In this document: positions 39,732-50,425 of the stretch, one piece after another
Position numbering within the stretch: the stretch's first letter is position 1
Layout of the letters: each line of letters begins with the position of its first letter
From: Microvirga sp. 3-52
GTDB taxonomy: Bacteria > Pseudomonadota > Alphaproteobacteria > Rhizobiales > Beijerinckiaceae
Length of the DNA: 64,000 nucleotides
Direction: 5' to 3'
NCBI RefSeq assembly: GCF_018383585.1
Contig: NZ_JAHAMK010000010.1
Coordinates: forward strand, 60,215-124,214
Position numbers and translations under genes: made by a program
Notes under the pieces: generated by a model
The model's input: the letters and a program-made list of their open reading frames with translations, nothing else
Databases searched by the model: none
What the model was told of the DNA's origin: nothing

Positions 39732-39998
39732 CTAGTGCAGGCTCACCATCGTCAGATCATGCGCCCAGGCATTGGCGATGGCCGCATCGTGATTGTCGGT
39801 CAGCAGGATGGGCTCGCCACTGGCGGACAGAAGCGCGAACAGCCTCATGCCGGGCTGGAGCTTGGGTGCCTGCGGAAACAGCCGGGCAACCTCATCGGCT
39901 TCCACGGGCTTCACGTAGGCCATCTGCCCCAGACCGAGATTCGCCAGCTCGGCAACGTCCAGGGCCGGCTCGGCATAATGTTTGATATCGAAGTTCAT
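39732..39998 (-). CDS. DUF1150 family protein
   Basis: An 88-residue protein of the DUF1150 family, found almost only in Alphaproteobacteria; function unknown. Recognisable parts are LANLGLGQMAYVKPV (about 20-34) and the C-terminal LTDNHDAAIANAWAHDL. AAGGAG lies six bases before the ATG. It follows the Hsp20 gene by 25 bases on the same strand; this pairing recurs in Rhizobiales and suggests a heat-shock connection. Confidence 0.85.
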   Translation of the reverse strand: MNFDIKHYAEPALDVAELANLGLGQMAYVKPVEADEVARLFPQAPKLQPGMRLFALLSASGEPILLTDNHDAAIANAWAHDLTMVSLH

Positions 39999-40023
39999 GG
40001 ACATCTCCTTTTTGCGGATGCCG

Positions 40024-40458
40024 TCACACCTTGTCCGACCCAATGATGTCGATCTTGCGGACGATCCGCTCCGGCTCCGGCCGGACGAGATCGATCGACA
40101 AAAGGCCGTTGGACAGGTCCGCGCCCATGACCTCCATGCCGTCGACAAGGAGGAAGGTGCGCTGGAACTGACGGGCGGCGATGCCGCGATGAAGGAAGTG
40201 CCTTGTCTTGTCGTCGGACTGACGCCCCCGGATAACGAGCTGGTTCTCCTCTAGGGTCACCTCCAGCTGGTCCCGAGTAAATCCGGCGACCGCCAAGGTG
40301 ATGCGGAGACGCTCGGGGGCGTGCTCGGTGCGAGCCAGACGCTCGATATTGTAGGGCGGATAACCGTCTCCTGCCGCCTTAGCGACGCGGTCGAGCGCCT
40401 GCTCGATCTCATCGAAGCCTAACAGGAACGGATGCCCAAAGGGCGACTGACGCGACAT
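40024..40458 (-). CDS. Small heat shock protein, Hsp20/IbpA family
   Basis: A 144-residue holdase chaperone with a central alpha-crystallin domain (about 35-130) preceded by the usual N-terminal PFGHPFLLGFDEIEQALDR. YPPYNIER and the GLLSIDLVRPEPE strand are typical of class A rhizobial sHsps. The start at 40458 is chosen by similarity; it has no clear Shine-Dalgarno. A GTG at 40515 with GGAG eight bases upstream would add 19 residues. It is followed by DUF1150. Confidence 0.9.
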   Translation of the reverse strand: MSRQSPFGHPFLLGFDEIEQALDRVAKAAGDGYPPYNIERLARTEHAPERLRITLAVAGFTRDQLEVTLEENQLVIRGRQSDDKTRHFLHRGIAARQFQRTFLLVDGMEVMGADLSNGLLSIDLVRPEPERIVRKIDIIGSDKV

Positions 40459-40631
40459 GTTCGAAGCCCAAGGTTTAGAGGCACTTCGGTGGTTTTGAGC
40501 CCGCTCATGCGGCACTCAAGTGGCTCCGGAAGGAACCGCTGTCAGCAATATGGCGATGGCACCCTGCCCTATCAAGGCCCTGCCCCATCGCTCCGGCAGA
40601 GGCTCAGGATCCAGGGTTAACGGAGAGAGGA

Positions 40632-42032
40632 TCAGACCCGCTCGCGCCACCAGACGACCTGCTCGGCCACACGGACGGGCGCCGTTCCGCCGAAGCTCGT
40701 GCGGGAGCGGACGGAGTTCTCGACGCTGAGCACGTCGTAGATGCCCATGTGGATCTTCGGCTCGACCGCCTGCATGACCTCCAGGGGCAGTTCTTCCAGG
40801 GCGCAGCCGCGCTTCTCGGCCTCCGAGACGATGCGTCCCGTGACGTGATGGGCGTCCCGAAAGGGGATGTTGAGGCTGCGCACGAGCCAGTCCGCGAGAT
40901 CGGTCGCCGTGGAGAACCCGGCTCCGGCTACCGCTGCCATGCGCTCGGGCACCGGCTCCAGATCCTGGATCATGCCGGTCATGGCGGCGAGCACGATTTC
41001 GATGGTGTCGGCCGCGTCGAAGAGCGGTTCCTTGTCCTCCTGGGTATCCTTGGCATAGGCGAGCGGCAGGCCCTTCATGACCGTGAGCAGGGACACCAGC
41101 GAGCCGACGACACGACCGCTCTTGCCGCGCACCAGCTCGGCGGCATCCGGGTTGCGCTTCTGCGGCATCATGCTGGAGCCGGTGGTCCAGCGGTCCGGCA
41201 GGCGGATGAAGCCGAAGGGAGCCGACATCCAGATGATAACTTCTTCCGCCAGACGTGACAGATGCATGGCGCAAATGGAAGCCGCTGCCATGAACTCCAG
41301 CAGGCTGTCTCGGTCCGAGACGGTGTCGAGCGAGTTACGGGTCGGCCCATCGAAGCCGAGCGCCTTGGCGGTCATGTGCCGGTCGATGGGGAAGGACGTT
41401 CCGGCGAGCGCACCGGCGCCGAGCGGGCACTCGTTCAGGCGTCTGCGGGAATCCCGGAAGCGGCTACGGTCGCGGCCGAACATCTCCACATAGGCCATGA
41501 GATGATGCCCGAAGGTCACTGGCTGGGCGCTCTGGAGATGGGTGAAGCCCGGCATTACGGTGGCCGCATGGGCCTCGGCCTTGTCCAGGAGCGCCTTGAT
41601 CAGGATGGTCAGCTGATCGTCGGTCCGGTCATGGGCCTCGCGCACCCAGAGGCGGGTATCGGTGGCGACCTGATCGTTGCGGCTGCGGGCCGTATGGAGG
41701 CGGGCCGCCGGATCGCCGACGATCTCGCGCAGCCGGCTTTCCACGTTCATGTGGATGTCTTCGAGCGCCGTGGAGAAGGTGAACGAGCCGGACTCGATCT
41801 CGCCCAGGACCCGCTGGAGCCCCTGGTGGATGGCGTCCCGGTCGCTCTCGGCGATGATCCCCTGCTTGGCCAGCATGGTGCTGTGGGCGATGGAGCCCTG
41901 GATGTCCTGGGAGGCCAGTCGCCTGTCGAAGCCGATGGAGGCGTTGATGGCTTCCATGAGCGCGCTGGGAGAGGACGAGAACCGCCCGCCCCACATGGTG
42001 TTGGCACCCGGTTTTTTGGCTTCTTCAGACAC
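40632..42032 (-). CDS. argH: Argininosuccinate lyase
   Basis: Last step of arginine synthesis: argininosuccinate to arginine plus fumarate; 466 residues. The superfamily signature [15 protein letters not shown] (about 282-296) carries the catalytic serine loop, and [13 protein letters not shown] and [14 protein letters not shown] are the other two conserved regions. It is monocistronic and divergent from the dipeptide transporter. Confidence 0.97.
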   Translation of the reverse strand: MSEEAKKPGANTMWGGRFSSSPSALMEAINASIGFDRRLASQDIQGSIAHSTMLAKQGIIAESDRDAIHQGLQRVLGEIESGSFTFSTALEDIHMNVESRLREIVGDPAARLHTARSRNDQVATDTRLWVREAHDRTDDQLTILIKALLDKAEAHAATVMPGFTHLQSAQPVTFGHHLMAYVEMFGRDRSRFRDSRRRLNECPLGAGALAGTSFPIDRHMTAKALGFDGPTRNSLDTVSDRDSLLEFMAAASICAMHLSRLAEEVIIWMSAPFGFIRLPDRWTTGSSMMPQKRNPDAAELVRGKSGRVVGSLVSLLTVMKGLPLAYAKDTQEDKEPLFDAADTIEIVLAAMTGMIQDLEPVPERMAAVAGAGFSTATDLADWLVRSLNIPFRDAHHVTGRIVSEAEKRGCALEELPLEVMQAVEPKIHMGIYDVLSVENSVRSRTSFGGTAPVRVAEQVVWWRERV

Positions 42033-42237
42033 TGTCGTTCATCCGGAAAGAGGGTCGGAGAGCCTTTGCCACAGATTACCCCTCGAGGCCAACCCGGATC
42101 GGTAGCCTGCCTGCCCTTTAAGCATGGTGGTCAATGTTTGCCAGTTTAAAACCAGTTGCTAGACTCGACAGCGCTTGTGTGATTTGCATTCATACTGGCG
42201 TAACAACAGGCGCTCCGAGCGCTGTAAGGGAATGGCC

Positions 42238-43833
42238 ATGAAGCGACTACCGAAATTCCTCCTATCCGCAGCTTTGGTTGCCACCATGGCGACCTCCTTC
42301 TCCGCCGTGATGGCGGCGACCCCGCCGGACACCCTGGTCCAGGCTTGGCAGAGCGACGACATCATCTCGCTCGATCCGGCGGAGGTATTCGAGTTCAGCG
42401 CGTCCGAAATCATCGGCAACACCTATGAGCGCCTGATCTCATACGACATCAAGGACGTGTCCAAGATCTCCGGACAGGTTGCCGAATCCTGGACGATTTC
42501 CCCGGACGGCAAGACCTACACGTTCAAGATCAAGCCGAACAAGAAGTTCGCCTCGGGCAACCCGATCACGGCCGAGGACGTGGTCTATTCGCTCCACCGT
42601 GCCGTGGCGCTCGACAAGTCCCCGGCCTTCATCCTGGGCCAGTTCGGCCTGACGAAGGACAACGTGAAGGACAAGGTCAAGCAGACCGGTCCGCTCGAGA
42701 TGACCTTCGAGGTCGACAAGGCCTACGCGCCCACCCTGGTTCTCTACTGCCTTGGCAACTCGGTCGCCTCGATCGTCGACAAGAAGCTGCTCGTCCAGAA
42801 CGAGAAGGACGGCGACTACGGCTATAACTGGCTCAAGACCAAGTATGCCGGCTCCGGCCCGTACATCATGCGCGACTGGAAGGCTAACGAGGTTCTCGTC
42901 CTTGAGCGCAACCCGCACTACGAGAAGAAGACCCCTCTCGCCCGCGTGATCTTCCGTCATATCAAGGAGACCGCGAGCCAGCGTCTCCTGCTCGAGAAGG
43001 GCGACATCGACGTGGCCCGCAACCTGAATCCGGAAGAAATCGCCGCGGTTTCCAAGAATGCGGACGTCAAGATCCAGAGCGGCCCCAAGGGAACAGTCTA
43101 CTATCTCGGCCTGAACCAGAAGAACCCGAACCTGGCCAAGCCCGAGGTTCGTCAGGCCCTGAAGTACCTCGTGGACTACTCGGCCATCGCCGACACGATC
43201 ATGAAGAGCAAGGGCGACGTTCACCAGAACTTCCTGCCCAAGGGCTTCCTCGGCGCCGAGACCAGCAACCCGTACAAGCTCGATGTCGCCAAGGCGAAGG
43301 AACTCCTCGCCAAGGCCGGCCTGAAGGACGGCTTCTCGGTCACGATGGACACCCGCTCCACCGCCGAGATCACCGGCATCGCCCAGGCCATGCAGTCGAC
43401 ATTCGCTCAGGCCGGCATCAAGCTCGAAATCCTGCCGATGGATTCGAAGCAGGCCCTGACCAAGTACCGCGCCCGTCAGCACGACATCTACATCGGAAAC
43501 TGGGGCTCGGACTATCAGGACCCGAACTCCAACGCCGATACCTTCGCGGCCAACGACGACAATTCGGACAATGCGAAGGCCAAGCCCCTGGCATGGCGCA
43601 ATGCCTGGGATCCGGGCCCGCTGACCGCCAAGACCCGCGCTGCGGTCATGGAGCGCGATGCAGAGAAGCGCGCGCAGATGTACAAGGAGCTCCAGAAGGC
43701 GGTTCTCGACGACGGTCCGTTCGTGATCTTCCTGCAGCAGACGGAAGTCGCTGCCGTGCGCAAGAACGTGAGCGACTTCGTCCTCGGTCCGTCGTTCAGC
43801 GACAACGACGTGTCACAGGCGAAGAAGAACTGA
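42238..43833 (+). CDS. dppA: Dipeptide/oligopeptide ABC transporter substrate-binding protein
   Basis: Periplasmic binding protein of 531 residues in the SBP_bac_5 family. The signal peptide MKRLPKFLLSAALVATMATS ends near VMAATPP. SLDPAEVFEFSASEIIGNTYERL, AESWTISPDGKTYTFKIKPN and YWGSDYQDPN-like IGNWGSDYQDPNS are family features. The second ATG is chosen because AAGGG is seven bases away. It heads an operon with two permeases, two ATPases and a dipeptidase. Dipeptides are the likely ligand, but glutathione- or heme-type specificity cannot be excluded. Confidence 0.9.
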   Translation: MKRLPKFLLSAALVATMATSFSAVMAATPPDTLVQAWQSDDIISLDPAEVFEFSASEIIGNTYERLISYDIKDVSKISGQVAESWTISPDGKTYTFKIKPNKKFASGNPITAEDVVYSLHRAVALDKSPAFILGQFGLTKDNVKDKVKQTGPLEMTFEVDKAYAPTLVLYCLGNSVASIVDKKLLVQNEKDGDYGYNWLKTKYAGSGPYIMRDWKANEVLVLERNPHYEKKTPLARVIFRHIKETASQRLLLEKGDIDVARNLNPEEIAAVSKNADVKIQSGPKGTVYYLGLNQKNPNLAKPEVRQALKYLVDYSAIADTIMKSKGDVHQNFLPKGFLGAETSNPYKLDVAKAKELLAKAGLKDGFSVTMDTRSTAEITGIAQAMQSTFAQAGIKLEILPMDSKQALTKYRARQHDIYIGNWGSDYQDPNSNADTFAANDDNSDNAKAKPLAWRNAWDPGPLTAKTRAAVMERDAEKRAQMYKELQKAVLDDGPFVIFLQQTEVAAVRKNVSDFVLGPSFSDNDVSQAKKN

Positions 43834-43840
43834 CGCTTCG

Positions 43841-44899
43841 ATGGTTTCAGCAGTCATGAACGGGGGCGGAGGGCACGGTGGTGCCCTCCGCTCCTTCCTT
43901 AAGAAAGTCGCTCAGTTCGTCGTCGTCCTGATGACGACCCTTTTCGGCTTGGTCGCGGTCACATTCTTCATCGGCCGCGTCGTGCCGATCGATCCGGTTC
44001 TGGCGATCGTCGGCGACCGTGCCTCGCCGCAGGTCTATGAGCGCGTCCGCCAGGAGCTCGGCCTCGACCTGCCGCTCGTCCAGCAGTTCTGGATCTACCT
44101 GAAGAAAGCCGCCACCGGCGACTTCGGGAATTCGGTTCTCACCACCAATCCGGTGATGACGGACATCGCCAATACGTTTCCCGCAACGTTGGAACTCGCG
44201 ACGCTCGGCACCCTCATCGGGGTGATCATCGGCGTGCCGCTCGGTGTTCTCGCGGCGGTCAAGCGCGGCAGCCTCATCGACCAGTTCGTGCGGGTGCTCG
44301 GCCTTGCAGGCTATTCCATCCCGATCTTCTGGCTCGGCCTCATGGGCCTCCTGCTGTTTTATGCCAAGCTCGGCTGGGTCGCGGGGCCGGGGCGCATCGA
44401 CGTGACCTATTCCTACCTCTACACGCCGGTCACCAACATCGTCCTTCTCGACACTGCCATGCAGGGTCAGTGGGATGCGTTCTGGGATGCGGTCTCGCAC
44501 ATCATCCTGCCCGCCTGCCTGCTCGGCTATTTCTCATTGGCCTATATCAGCCGCATGACCCGCTCCTTTATGCTCAACGAACTGGCACAGGAATATGTGA
44601 TCGCCGCGCGCGTGAAGGGCCTGTCCGAGATGCGCGTGATCTGGCGCCACGCACTGCGTAATGCCGCCGTCCCCCTGATCACGGTCATCGCCCTGTCCTA
44701 TGCCAACCTCCTCGAAGGCTCCGTGCTCACGGAGACCGTCTTCGCCTGGCCCGGGCTTGGCCAGTACATCACCAATTCCCTGCAGAACGCGGACATGAAC
44801 GCGGTGCTCGGCGGAACCCTCGTGATCGGGGCCGCCTTCGTGCTGCTCAATCTCGTGTCTGACCTGCTCTACCGCCTGCTCGATCCGAGGACACGCTGA
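43841..44899 (+). CDS. dppB: Dipeptide ABC transporter permease (DppB type)
   Basis: Inner-membrane permease of 352 residues with six helices. The DppB/OppB start LKKVAQFVVVLMTTLFGLVAVTFF is followed by the periplasmic region and the EAA loop EYVIAARVKGLSEMRVIWRHALRNA. It starts seven bases after the binding protein and its TGA overlaps the next ATG. Confidence 0.92.
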   Translation: MVSAVMNGGGGHGGALRSFLKKVAQFVVVLMTTLFGLVAVTFFIGRVVPIDPVLAIVGDRASPQVYERVRQELGLDLPLVQQFWIYLKKAATGDFGNSVLTTNPVMTDIANTFPATLELATLGTLIGVIIGVPLGVLAAVKRGSLIDQFVRVLGLAGYSIPIFWLGLMGLLLFYAKLGWVAGPGRIDVTYSYLYTPVTNIVLLDTAMQGQWDAFWDAVSHIILPACLLGYFSLAYISRMTRSFMLNELAQEYVIAARVKGLSEMRVIWRHALRNAAVPLITVIALSYANLLEGSVLTETVFAWPGLGQYITNSLQNADMNAVLGGTLVIGAAFVLLNLVSDLLYRLLDPRTR

Positions 44900-45831
44900 T
44901 GGCCGGCGCCCCTCTTGCTGAACAACCCGCAGGCCTTCGGGCCTGGCTGCTCTCCGCAGAGCCCCATTCCCGCTGGCAGGCGCGCCTCGGCCGCTTCTAT
45001 CTCGGCTGGCGGGCCTTTTCCCGAAACCCGCTTGCGGTGGTCGGCCTCGGCATCGTCATCCTGCTGATCGTTGTGGCGGTCTTCGCCGATTTCATCGCGC
45101 CCTATTCCCCGGTCGCCGGCGGAGACCTGCGCACGCAGCGCCTGCTGCCGCCGAGCGCAACCTACTGGTTCGGCACGGACGATCAGGCGCGGGACATCTT
45201 CTCCCGGGTGGTCTACGGCTCGCGCATCACGCTCTTCGTCGTGGTTCTGGTCGCCCTGATCGCAACGCCCATCGGCCTTCTCGTCGGCACGATCTCCGGC
45301 TATCTCGGCGGATGGGTCGACACCGTCCTGATGCGGGTTACCGACATCTTCCTCGCCTTCCCGCGCCTGATCCTGGCGCTGGCCTTCGTGGCGGCCTTGG
45401 GTCCGGGCATCGAGAACGCCATCATCGCCATCGCGATCACCTCGTGGCCGCCTTATGCCCGCATCGCGCGCGCCGAGACGCTGATGATCCGCAACAGCGA
45501 TTTCATCGCGGCCGTGAAGCTGCAGGGCGCATCGACGCCGCGCATCATCTTAGGGCATGTGGTGCCGTTGTGCCTGTCCTCGCTCATCGTGCGCGTGACG
45601 CTCGACATGGCGGGCATCATCCTGACCGCGGCGGGCCTCGGCTTCCTCGGGCTCGGCGCGCAGCCGCCGATGCCGGAATGGGGCGCCATGGTCGCCACGG
45701 GCCGCAACTACCTCATCGATCAATGGTGGGTTGCCGCCATGCCGGGACTGGCCATCTTCGTGGTGAGCCTGGGCTTCAACCTGCTCGGCGACGGCCTGCG
45801 CGACGTTCTCGATCCGAAGGCCGCCAAATGA
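44899..45831 (+). CDS. dppC: Dipeptide ABC transporter permease (DppC type)
   Basis: Second permease, 310 residues. It has the OppC_N region (SRNPLAVVGLGIVILLIVVAV), the FGTDDQARDIFSRVVYGSR motif of DppC proteins and the EAA loop NSDFIAAVKLQGASTPRIILGHV. Its start overlaps dppB by one base and its stop overlaps the ATPase start by four. Confidence 0.92.
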   Translation: MAGAPLAEQPAGLRAWLLSAEPHSRWQARLGRFYLGWRAFSRNPLAVVGLGIVILLIVVAVFADFIAPYSPVAGGDLRTQRLLPPSATYWFGTDDQARDIFSRVVYGSRITLFVVVLVALIATPIGLLVGTISGYLGGWVDTVLMRVTDIFLAFPRLILALAFVAALGPGIENAIIAIAITSWPPYARIARAETLMIRNSDFIAAVKLQGASTPRIILGHVVPLCLSSLIVRVTLDMAGIILTAAGLGFLGLGAQPPMPEWGAMVATGRNYLIDQWWVAAMPGLAIFVVSLGFNLLGDGLRDVLDPKAAK

Positions 45832-46664
45832 CGAAGCCGCTTCTCGACGTCGAGGATCTGCGCGTCCGCTTTCATTTGCGCACCGGCACCGTAGAGGCGG
45901 TGCGCGGCGTGTCCTTCCAGCTCGGCCGCGAGCGCCTCGGCATCGTGGGCGAGTCGGGCTCGGGCAAGTCGCAGACGGGCCGCGCGATCCTGGGGCTCAC
46001 GCCTCCGCCCGGCGAGGTCACGGCCAAGCGCCTCGCCTTCGACGGGATCGATCTGCTCACCGCCTCGAAGCGCACCCTGCGCACCCTGCGCGGCGGACGC
46101 ATCAGCATGGTGATGCAGGATCCCAAATACTCGCTGAACCCGGTCATGACCATCGGCGAGCAGATCATCGAGGCCTATCAGGCTCATGCCAGGGCCAGTT
46201 GGTCCGAAGCGCGCGACAAGGCGCTTTCGATGCTGGAAGCGGTGAAGATGCGCGATCCCTCCCGCGTCTTCGCGCTCTACCCGCATGAAGTGTCGGGCGG
46301 CATGGGGCAGCGTGCCATGATCGCCATGATGCTCGTGACCGATCCCGACCTGCTCATTGCCGACGAGCCAACCTCGGCGCTCGACGTGACCGTGTCGATG
46401 GAGGTGCTGCGCATTCTCGACGAACTCGTCACCGAGCGCGGCATGGGCCTCATCTTCATCTCGCACGACCTCAAGCTCGTCTCCTCCTTCTGCGACCGGG
46501 TGCTGGTGATGTATGCCGGCCGCGTGGTCGAGGAGTTGGAGGCGAAGAACCTGCGCGAGGCGAAGCATCCCTATACGCAGGGTCTCATGCGCTGCCTGCC
46601 GACGCTGGCCGACGACGTTCGCCCGCTTCCCACCCTGAACCGCGATCCCGCCTGGGCGCTGTAG
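45828..46664 (+). CDS. dppD: Dipeptide ABC transporter ATP-binding protein (DppD type)
   Basis: ATPase of 278 residues with Walker A GESGSGKSQ, Q-loop MVMQDPKYSLNP, signature VSGGMGQR and Walker B LLIADEPTSALD. The start overlaps the dppC stop. The oligopeptide C-terminal extension (HPYTQGLMRCLPTL) is shorter than in E. coli DppD. It pairs with the next ATPase. Confidence 0.92.
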   Translation: MTKPLLDVEDLRVRFHLRTGTVEAVRGVSFQLGRERLGIVGESGSGKSQTGRAILGLTPPPGEVTAKRLAFDGIDLLTASKRTLRTLRGGRISMVMQDPKYSLNPVMTIGEQIIEAYQAHARASWSEARDKALSMLEAVKMRDPSRVFALYPHEVSGGMGQRAMIAMMLVTDPDLLIADEPTSALDVTVSMEVLRILDELVTERGMGLIFISHDLKLVSSFCDRVLVMYAGRVVEELEAKNLREAKHPYTQGLMRCLPTLADDVRPLPTLNRDPAWAL

Positions 46665-46668
46665 AACG

Positions 46669-47448
<780 letters not shown>

Positions 47449-47485
47449 AGTTCAATTTACATCCTAACTGTTTGGCACGAGATCC

Positions 47486-48553
47486 ATGTCCCGCTCCTCC
47501 CTGATGCCCGTCTTCGATGGCCACAACGACGTCCTTCTCCGCCTCATGCGCGGCAAGATCCAGCCGGAACAGGCTTTTCTGGAAGGCGACAACATCGGAC
47601 ACCTCGATTGGCCGCGCATGAAGGAAGGCGGCTTCGTGGGCGGGTTCTTCGCCGTCTACGTGCCGTCGGACAGTGTCGGCGTCGACGTGGACGCGCTGAT
47701 GACGCAGTCGCGCTATGACGTACCCCTGCCCGCGCCGCTGGCCCTGGCGCCGAGCCAGCAGGTCACCCTACACATGGCCTCGCTGCTCATCCGCATCGAG
47801 CGCGCTTCGAAGGGCGAGGTGAAGATCTGCCGCACGGCCGGCGACATCCGTCAGTGCATCGACAACGGCAGGCTCGCGGCCATCCTCCATATCGAAGGCG
47901 CTGAAGGCATCGACCCCGATCTGCACATGCTGGACGTGCTCTATGAGAGCGGGCTGCGCTCCATCGGGCCGGTCTGGAGCCGCCCCAACATCTTCGGCCA
48001 CGGCGTGCCGTTCAGCTATCCCTCGACGCCCGACACAGGTCCCGGCCTCACGGATCGCGGCCTTGCGCTCGTGCGCGCCTGCAATCGCCTCAGGATCATG
48101 ATCGATCTCTCGCACCTGAACGAGAAGGGCTTCTGGGACGTGGCCCGCCTGTCGGATGCGCCGCTCGTCGCCACCCATTCCAATGCGTGGGAGATCTGCC
48201 AGCACTCGCGCAATCTGACCGACAGGCAGCTTGCCGCCATCCGCGAGAGCGGCGGTATGGTGGGCGTGAACTTCGCCACGTCCTTCATCCGCCCCGACGG
48301 TCAGCGCAACGACGACACGCCCCTGGAGGAGATGATCCGCCACATGGATCATCTGATCGAACATGTGGGCGTCGATGGCGTCGGCCTCGGATCCGATTTT
48401 GATGGCGCGACCATCCCGGCCGAGATCGGCGACGTGCGCGGCCTGCCCCGCCTCGTCGACGCCATGCGCCGCCACGGCTACGACGAAGCGACCCTGCGCA
48501 AGCTCTGCTACGAGAACTGGGTGAACGTCCTGGAGCGCACCTGGGGACGGTGA
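47486..48553 (+). CDS. M19 family membrane dipeptidase (renal dipeptidase-like)
   Basis: Zinc dipeptidase of 355 residues. The metal site is read from DGHNDV (His and Asp), IEGAEG (bridging Glu), ATHSNAW (His), with SHLNEKGFWD and GSDFDGA as other family motifs. M19 enzymes cut a wide range of dipeptides, including those with a C-terminal D-residue. No signal peptide is visible, so it probably acts in the cytosol on what the Dpp system imports; the gene order supports that. Confidence 0.92.
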   Translation: MSRSSLMPVFDGHNDVLLRLMRGKIQPEQAFLEGDNIGHLDWPRMKEGGFVGGFFAVYVPSDSVGVDVDALMTQSRYDVPLPAPLALAPSQQVTLHMASLLIRIERASKGEVKICRTAGDIRQCIDNGRLAAILHIEGAEGIDPDLHMLDVLYESGLRSIGPVWSRPNIFGHGVPFSYPSTPDTGPGLTDRGLALVRACNRLRIMIDLSHLNEKGFWDVARLSDAPLVATHSNAWEICQHSRNLTDRQLAAIRESGGMVGVNFATSFIRPDGQRNDDTPLEEMIRHMDHLIEHVGVDGVGLGSDFDGATIPAEIGDVRGLPRLVDAMRRHGYDEATLRKLCYENWVNVLERTWGR

Positions 48554-48609
48554 GCGGTTCGGGATCCCGGCGTCCCTCGCGTTGCTTGGCCTGAGGACGC
48601 ACCCTCCCC

Positions 48610-48699
48610 GTCATGGCCGGCCTTGTGCCGGCCATCTCGATAGGAAAATCCGCAGCGTTTCAGATGATCGGGATCACCGGCACAGGGCCGGTGATGACG
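48610..48699. repeat. Dispersed two-hairpin repeat, copy D
   Basis: GTCATGGCCGGC-loop-GCCGGCCATCTCGAT, a centre, then ATCGGGATCACCGGC-loop-GCCGGTGATGACG. It lies in the convergent gap between the 3' ends of the M19 dipeptidase and the PotC-like permease. Confidence 0.8.
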
Positions 48700-48710
48700 G
48701 CGGAGATAAC

Positions 48711-49550
48711 TTACCGCTCCGCCTTCGCCGTCAGCGCAAACACGCTTGCGATCCCGCCGACACCGAGCATGAGCAGCAGACTCACCGCATTGATGGCCGG
48801 TGTCGCGCCCTCGCGCATCTGCCCGTACATGGTGATCGGCAGCGGAGCATCGGATCCGACGAGCATCAGCGTCGTGTTGAAATTCTCGAATGACATCAGC
48901 AGGGCCACGAGCCCTGCCCCGATCAGCGCGGGGCTCAGGAAAGGCAGCGTCACGGTGCGCAGCACCCGCGCCCGGCTCGCCCCGAGATCGAAGGCTGCTT
49001 CCTCCAGGGACCGGTCGAACTTGCGCAGGCGCGCGGCGATGATGAGCGTCGAGATCGTGAGGATGAAGGACAGTTGTCCCAGGATGACGAGCGGCAGACC
49101 GGGGCGTAGGAAATCGAGATCGGTCTGAAGCCACTCCTCGAGCCCGTTCGCGAGCCGTGAGAAGAAGGCGAGAATCGAGATGCCGAGCACCACGCCGGGA
49201 ATGACGAGCGGCCAGAGCATCATCATCGCCAGAACGGTCTTGCCGCGAAATTCCACCCGCTCCAGCACCCAGGCATTGACGGTGCCGAGGAACACGGCAA
49301 GCAGCGCCACCGGCACGGCGACCTTGAAGCTGTTGCCGATGCTGGCGAGCCAGATCGAATCCGTCAGCACGCCGGGCTTTCCGAAGACGGCGCCCGAGCC
49401 GGTGAACCATTCGAGCGTGAAGCCGCGCCAGGGCGGCGACGGGAACGGACTGGCATTGAAGGCGAAGATCGCCACGATCAGGAGCGGCGCGAACAGGAAG
49501 ATGTAGAACGCCGCGATGTAGAGCTTCCACGCAAGGGTCGGTCGGTTCAT
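48711..49550 (-). CDS. potC: Spermidine/putrescine-type ABC transporter permease (PotC-like)
   Basis: Inner-membrane permease of 279 residues with six helices. The first is LYIAAFYIFLFAPLLIVAIFAF, and the EAA loop is EEAAFDLGASRARVLRTVTLP. It is the last gene of the unit, starting five bases after the PotB-like gene. Confidence 0.9.
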   Translation of the reverse strand: MNRPTLAWKLYIAAFYIFLFAPLLIVAIFAFNASPFPSPPWRGFTLEWFTGSGAVFGKPGVLTDSIWLASIGNSFKVAVPVALLAVFLGTVNAWVLERVEFRGKTVLAMMMLWPLVIPGVVLGISILAFFSRLANGLEEWLQTDLDFLRPGLPLVILGQLSFILTISTLIIAARLRKFDRSLEEAAFDLGASRARVLRTVTLPFLSPALIGAGLVALLMSFENFNTTLMLVGSDAPLPITMYGQMREGATPAINAVSLLLMLGVGGIASVFALTAKAER

Positions 49551-49555
49551 GGCCT

Positions 49556-50425
49556 TCAAGCCTGCTTCAAGGTGGTGCCGAGGCTCTGGCCGGTGAGGCG
49601 CAGGCCCAGCCACACGATCGCGGAGGAGAGCAGCAGGAGCAGCATGCCGAAGGCCGCGCCCTGGGGCCAGTTGAAGCGCGTGATGAACTGCGCGTAGATC
49701 TGCTCGGTGAACCACAGGCCGTTCTTGCCCCCGAGCAGGACGGGCGTGGCGAAATTGCCGACGGTCAGCATGAACACGATGATCGAGCCTGCGACGATGC
49801 CGGGCATCGCATGGGGAATGACGATACGGCGCAGGACGGTCCAGCGGCTGCCGCCGAGATCGAAGCCGGCCTCGACCACGGAGGGCTCCAGGCTCTCCAG
49901 CGCATTGGCGAGGGGCACGATCATGAACAGCAGCCCGCCATAGACGAGGCCGAGGATCACGGCGCCGTCGTTGTAGAGGAGCTCCACCGGCTGGTCGGCA
50001 AGGCCGGCGGCCCGCAGCATATAGGAGATCACGCCGGTCTCGCGCAGCAGCATCATCCAGCCGAGCGTACGCACGAGCTCCGACACCCAGAACGGCAGCA
50101 GGCAAAGCAGCAGCAGCATCGCCTTCACGCGACCCTGCGCGACGCGGGCGATGTAGAGCGCGATGGGAAAGGCGAGCACGAGGGTGAGAGCCGTGACCAG
50201 GATCGACATGAAGGCGGTGCGGGCGAAGGTGCGCCAGTAGAGCGGCTCGGTGAAGAACTCGAGATAGTTGCCGACGCCGAACGCATAGACCCGCGGCGCC
50301 ACCCGCTCGCTGAAGGACAGGATGAGGATCTCCACATGCGGCAGCACGATGAGGAGCCCGAGCCACAGGATCGCCGGAGCGAGCAGCAGGAAGAACGTGA
50401 GGCGCTGCGCCGGTTTCGTCATCAT
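49556..50425 (-). CDS. potB: Spermidine/putrescine-type ABC transporter permease (PotB-like)
   Basis: Inner-membrane permease of 289 residues. First helix TFFLLLAPAILWLGLLIVLP, then LLPFWVSELVRTLGWMMLL and EAA loop VEAGFDLGGSRWTVLRRIVIP. The ATG overlaps the end of the ATPase gene by four bases. Substrate specificity within the polyamine/opine branch cannot be fixed. Confidence 0.9.
   Translation of the reverse strand: MMTKPAQRLTFFLLLAPAILWLGLLIVLPHVEILILSFSERVAPRVYAFGVGNYLEFFTEPLYWRTFARTAFMSILVTALTLVLAFPIALYIARVAQGRVKAMLLLLCLLPFWVSELVRTLGWMMLLRETGVISYMLRAAGLADQPVELLYNDGAVILGLVYGGLLFMIVPLANALESLEPSVVEAGFDLGGSRWTVLRRIVIPHAMPGIVAGSIIVFMLTVGNFATPVLLGGKNGLWFTEQIYAQFITRFNWPQGAAFGMLLLLLSSAIVWLGLRLTGQSLGTTLKQA

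Noticed and set aside
40459..40631. ROSE-type RNA thermometer upstream of Hsp20
   Set aside because: No ROSE-like pairing of a Shine-Dalgarno can be drawn because no Shine-Dalgarno precedes the conserved start; only a CACTTGAGTG palindrome is seen.
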